A stretch of DNA of 64,000 nt from Metabacillus endolithicus (lineage in GTDB: Bacteria > Bacillota > Bacilli > Bacillales > Bacillaceae): assembly GCF_023078335.1 (NCBI RefSeq), contig NZ_CP095550.1, positions 496,001-560,000 of the forward strand. Direction: 5' to 3'. Shown here in pieces: positions 61,075-64,000 of this stretch (position 1 is its first letter; each line of letters begins with the position of its first letter). The position numbers were made by a program, and so were the translations under genes. Below the pieces are notes generated by a model. It saw only the letters and a list, made by a program, of their open reading frames with translations. It had not been told where the DNA came from and made no database searches.

Positions 61075-62696
61075 GTCGCAGGAAGTAATACGTTCACCTC
61101 AGTGCCTTCATTAACGACACTCTTGAATGAAATCTTCCCTTTATGAAACTCAACAATTCTATAACTAACTGTCAGACCAAGACCAGTCCCTTTTTCTTTC
61201 ATAGAATAAAATGGTTCACCAAGATGCTGCAACCGATCTTCATCAATGCCACAGCCATTATCTTTAAAAGTAATATCAATATTCTGATTGTTAACCATTC
61301 CAACTGTAACTGTAACATAATTTGCTGATGCTTCAATTGAATTTTTTATTATATTAATAAAGAGTTGTTTTAATTGATTAGGCTCACAATCAATTAAAGG
61401 AATGGAAGTATTAACCTCAACATCCAATGTAACACCATATAAATTCGCTTCAGATTTTAGTAATTGCTGAACATCTGCTAAGAGATGATTTATATTAACC
61501 TTTTGAAACTGTATTTTTTGAGGTTTAGCAAGTACTAATAATTCGCTTGATATGACGTTAATCCGTTCTAGTTCATCAAGCATTATACTATAATAATGTT
61601 TATTTTCAGTAGAATCTGCCTGAAGCATTTGAACGAAGCCTTTTAAAGATGTTAAAGGATTACGTATCTCATGAGCAACACTCGCCGCTAATTCTCCGAC
61701 TACAGATAATTTTTCTGATTTTAGAAGCAATAACTCTGTTTCTTTTTGTTTTGTAATGTCAACTGCATAGCCGATAACCCCTACCGTTTTTTCATTTATA
61801 ATCATCGGCACAGAAGTACATCTTAAAACTTTAACTGAACGATCTTTTTGGATCATTTCAATTTCTTCGTTAATCCATGGTGTATTGTGATAAATAACGC
61901 TTTTAAATGCCTCTCTAACTCTAGAATGGTCTTTGGTTGCTATTAGAGGCAAAACGGATTTATTGATAAATTTCTCTTTATCAAAACCGGTAAAACGAAC
62001 AAAATGTTCATTCACATCAGTAAGCTTGCCATCTAAGTTGATCATATAAACAAGTTCAGGGTTAAATTCAAATAGTGATTTATATCGTTGTTCACTTTCA
62101 GCAAGCTTCTTTTCAGCTTCTACCTTTTCTGTTACATCTCTTCCCATAACAACTAATTCTTTTCGCGAACCATTTTCATAAAAACTAGGAATCTTTATCG
62201 TATCAAAGGTTTTAGTCGTACCATCAGGCATTGGTATTATTTCAATACATCTACTTGGTTTTCCTTCTAGCCAAGCCTGTTCATCTGAAGTTTCACAATA
62301 CCTAAGTGCTTCAGCATAAAATTCCGTATACTCAGCAAGCTCGGAATCTTTTTTCCCAATATAATTTACGTTTTCAATCTGAAAAAGCCTTAAAGCAAAA
62401 TCATTTGCCCTTGTCCACCGGCCTTCTCCATCCTTAAAATTAACAAAGTCAACCATCGAATTAATTAACAATGATAGCTTTGTCTTTTCTTGTTTTTCCG
62501 TTATATAGGCTTCTCTTTTTAAGACCAAATAGTATATGAAAAAACTAGTTATTAAAACAAAAATAAAGCCCTTGATATTTTGAAATACTAATAAAGCTTC
62601 TTTTGATATATTTATAGTAACCAAAACATTGTCAGTAACTAAAATCCATATAAAACTAAACAAAACATAACCAATAAGAATTTTGTATTTTTTCAA
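61065..62696 (-). CDS. PAS-domain sensor histidine kinase (sporulation-kinase-like)
   Basis: A 543-residue membrane sensor kinase. Two N-terminal membrane segments (ILIGYVLFSFIWILVTDNVL and FIFVLITSFFIYYLVL) are followed by two PAS domains (about 80-200 and 205-325). The HisKA region is SVVGELAASVAHEIRNPLTS (phospho-His in AHEIRNP). The ATPase has FINIIKNSIEAS (N box), KDNGCGI and KGTGLGLTVSYRIVEFHKG. The AHEIRNPL-type HisKA region is that of the KinA-KinE group that feeds Spo0F/Spo0A, and no response regulator gene is adjacent, which fits an orphan sporulation kinase. TTG start behind AAGGAG. Confidence 0.9.
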   Translation of the reverse strand: MKKYKILIGYVLFSFIWILVTDNVLVTINISKEALLVFQNIKGFIFVLITSFFIYYLVLKREAYITEKQEKTKLSLLINSMVDFVNFKDGEGRWTRANDFALRLFQIENVNYIGKKDSELAEYTEFYAEALRYCETSDEQAWLEGKPSRCIEIIPMPDGTTKTFDTIKIPSFYENGSRKELVVMGRDVTEKVEAEKKLAESEQRYKSLFEFNPELVYMINLDGKLTDVNEHFVRFTGFDKEKFINKSVLPLIATKDHSRVREAFKSVIYHNTPWINEEIEMIQKDRSVKVLRCTSVPMIINEKTVGVIGYAVDITKQKETELLLLKSEKLSVVGELAASVAHEIRNPLTSLKGFVQMLQADSTENKHYYSIMLDELERINVISSELLVLAKPQKIQFQKVNINHLLADVQQLLKSEANLYGVTLDVEVNTSIPLIDCEPNQLKQLFINIIKNSIEASANYVTVTVGMVNNQNIDITFKDNGCGIDEDRLQHLGEPFYSMKEKGTGLGLTVSYRIVEFHKGKISFKSVVNEGTEVNVLLPATKP

Positions 62697-62775
62697 GATT
62701 TACTTCTCCTTATTTGAAGGATACATAAATTTTATTGTACTAAAGATTAAAAGAGCAGTCCAATAGGAATAAATG

Positions 62776-62808
62776 TCAAAAGACCTAAAGTACGAGACTT
62801 TAGGTCTT
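62776..62808 (-). terminator. Terminator of gltD
   Basis: Perfect 12-bp stem AAGACCTAAAGT/ACTTTAGGTCTT with a 5-base loop, followed on the minus strand by TTTT. Confidence 0.88.
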
Positions 62809-62831
62809 AAAAATAAGAATCTATTTAAAAA

Positions 62832-63999
62832 TTAAGCTAATACTGTACTACCCATTAAATACAGATCTACTTCACGTGCTGCTTCACGACCTTCGTTAAT
62901 AAGCCCAAACAATTAGGCTCTGACCACGACGAGCATCACCAGCGGCAAATACACCATCAATATTTGTACGGAACTCACCATATTTAGCAGCAACCACATT
63001 TCTAGCTGTTTGATCAACACCAAACTGCTTTAGAACTGGTTGTTCAGCTCCTTCAAAACCAATCGCAATGAATACTAGTTGAGCAGGCCATACTTTTTCT
63101 GATCCTTGTACTTCTTCAAAGTAATAACGACCTTCTTCATCTTTTAGTTTTTCCATTTGAATAGTATGAAGTTCTTTAAGATTTCCATTTTCATCTGAAA
63201 CAAGCTTTGTCGTTTGGATGCAATATTGACGAGGATCTTCACCAAATTTAGCTTCCGCTTCTTCATAAGCATATTCCATTGTGAAAACATGTGGAGCTTC
63301 TGGCCACATATTTTCTTTTTTACGTGACATTGGTAATTTAGGATGCTTACCAAACTGAACTACGCTATTACAATTTTGACGGATAGCTGTAGCAACACAG
63401 TCAGCACCTGTGTCTCCCCCACCAATTACGATGACATCTTTGCCTTCAGCATTGATAAACTGGCCATCTTCAAAGTTTGTATTAAGATAGCTTTTTGTTA
63501 CATCTGTAAGATAATCCATTGCAAAGTGAACACCGGTTGCTTCACGACCCTCAATCTTCAGATCACGCTGCTTTTGAGCACCAACACAAAGAATAACTGC
63601 ATCATGCTGCTCACGTAACTGTTCAGACGTGATGTCTTTTCCAACTTCAGTATTCGTGACAAAAGTAATACCTTCTTGAGTTAATAAGTTCACACGTCGT
63701 TCAACAATACCCTTATCAAGTTTCATGTTAGGAATACCATATGTTAGCAATCCACCTGGGCGATCTGCACGTTCATAAACAGTCACTGTATGACCAGCTT
63801 GGTTTAATTGATCTGCAGCTGCTAAACCAGCAGGACCTGAACCAACAATTGCAATCTTTTTACCTGTACGTTTTTCTGGAACACGCGGAGTGATCCAACC
63901 ATTTTCAAAGCCTTTATCAATAATCGCTTTTTCAATGTTCTTAATTGTAACGGCAGGATCTGAGATTGCTACGTTACATGACCCTTCACAAGGTGCAGG
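62832..63999 (-). pseudogene. gltD: Glutamate synthase small subunit GltD, 5' end outside window, one frameshift
   Basis: NADPH-dependent FAD/iron-sulfur subunit of glutamate synthase, which supplies electrons to GltA for glutamate formation. The frame enters from the right edge with PAPCEGSCNVAISDPAVTIK (Cys ligands of a cluster), then IAIVGSGPAGLAAADQLNQA (FAD loop), VIVIGGGDTGADCVATAIRQ (NADPH loop) and FAAGDARRGQSLIVWA. After WA an extra base near 62900-62902 causes a stop. The other frame gives the expected end INEGREAAREVDLYLMGSTV and a stop at 62832. Only about 11% of the protein is affected. A sequencing error is likely, since gltD loss would give glutamate auxotrophy under many conditions. 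Confidence 0.88.
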
Positions 64000-64000
64000 A

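Overview
The window is from a low-GC, endospore-forming firmicute, almost certainly Bacillaceae (Bacillus in the broad sense). Signs of this are TnrA, the spore proteins (a YjcZ-type mini-protein, a CotF-like coat protein next to a Gln-rich protein, YyaC), the pucABCDE gene order, MhqD/MhqO with an MhqR-type operator, AGGAGG ribosome sites with frequent TTG/GTG starts, and many short intrinsic terminators. No tRNA, rRNA, IS element, prophage or CRISPR array was seen.

Layout. 0-4.4 kb: a sigma-54-type unit on the minus strand, with a PAS/AAA+ activator followed by an acyl-CoA ligase and a truncated LivH permease; a -24/-12 promoter and a 41-bp palindrome lie between activator and ligase. 4.4-11.4 kb: a formate/molybdenum module (FdhF/YdeP oxidoreductase, DUF2294 protein, oxalate/formate-family MFS transporter, and divergently fdhD, moaA and a 75-codon gene). 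The leaders of the oxidoreductase and the transporter share an RNA-like element that I do not recognise. 11.4-25.6 kb: mixed genes (acyl-CoA dehydrogenase, DoxX and YceI with Rex/Fnr-type palindromes between them, SpeD, DacC, aldo/keto reductase, SRAP, mhqO-mhqD, spore coat pair, HD-GYP, cyclophilin lipoprotein). 25.6-28.3 kb: a cNMP/CBS/nucleotidyltransferase protein plus a DnaQ-like exonuclease, both frameshifted. 28.9-36.9 kb: a secreted metallopeptidase, a zinc/cadmium homeostasis group (CadA-type ATPase, CzrA-like repressor, ZIP), a UPF1-like helicase, a rhodanese-like protein and a HAD hydrolase. 37-44.4 kb: a purine catabolism operon (amidohydrolase, pucA, B, C, D, E, uraD) with a TnrA/GlnR-type box upstream. 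44.6-64 kb: HAD, VanW, branched-chain aminotransferase, PLP aminotransferase, TnrA, MFS, endonuclease IV, nitroreductase, YyaC, a dihaem cytochrome / zinc dehydrogenase / SRPBCC group, a PAS histidine kinase, and gltD running off the right edge.

The genes connect through two threads. The first is molybdenum cofactor: MoaA and FdhD could serve both the FdhF-type enzyme and the xanthine dehydrogenase. The second is nitrogen: TnrA, purine degradation, aminotransferases and glutamate synthase lie in one 27-kb stretch.

Caution: nine conserved genes carry ten frameshifts (mhqO, the DUF294 gene, the exonuclease, pucC, the PLP aminotransferase, endonuclease IV twice, the SRPBCC gene, the zinc dehydrogenase, gltD). 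Most lie in short homopolymer runs. That pattern looks more like uncorrected sequencing indels than gene decay, so 'broken' calls here are provisional. Several start codons were moved downstream to fit clear ribosome binding sites.
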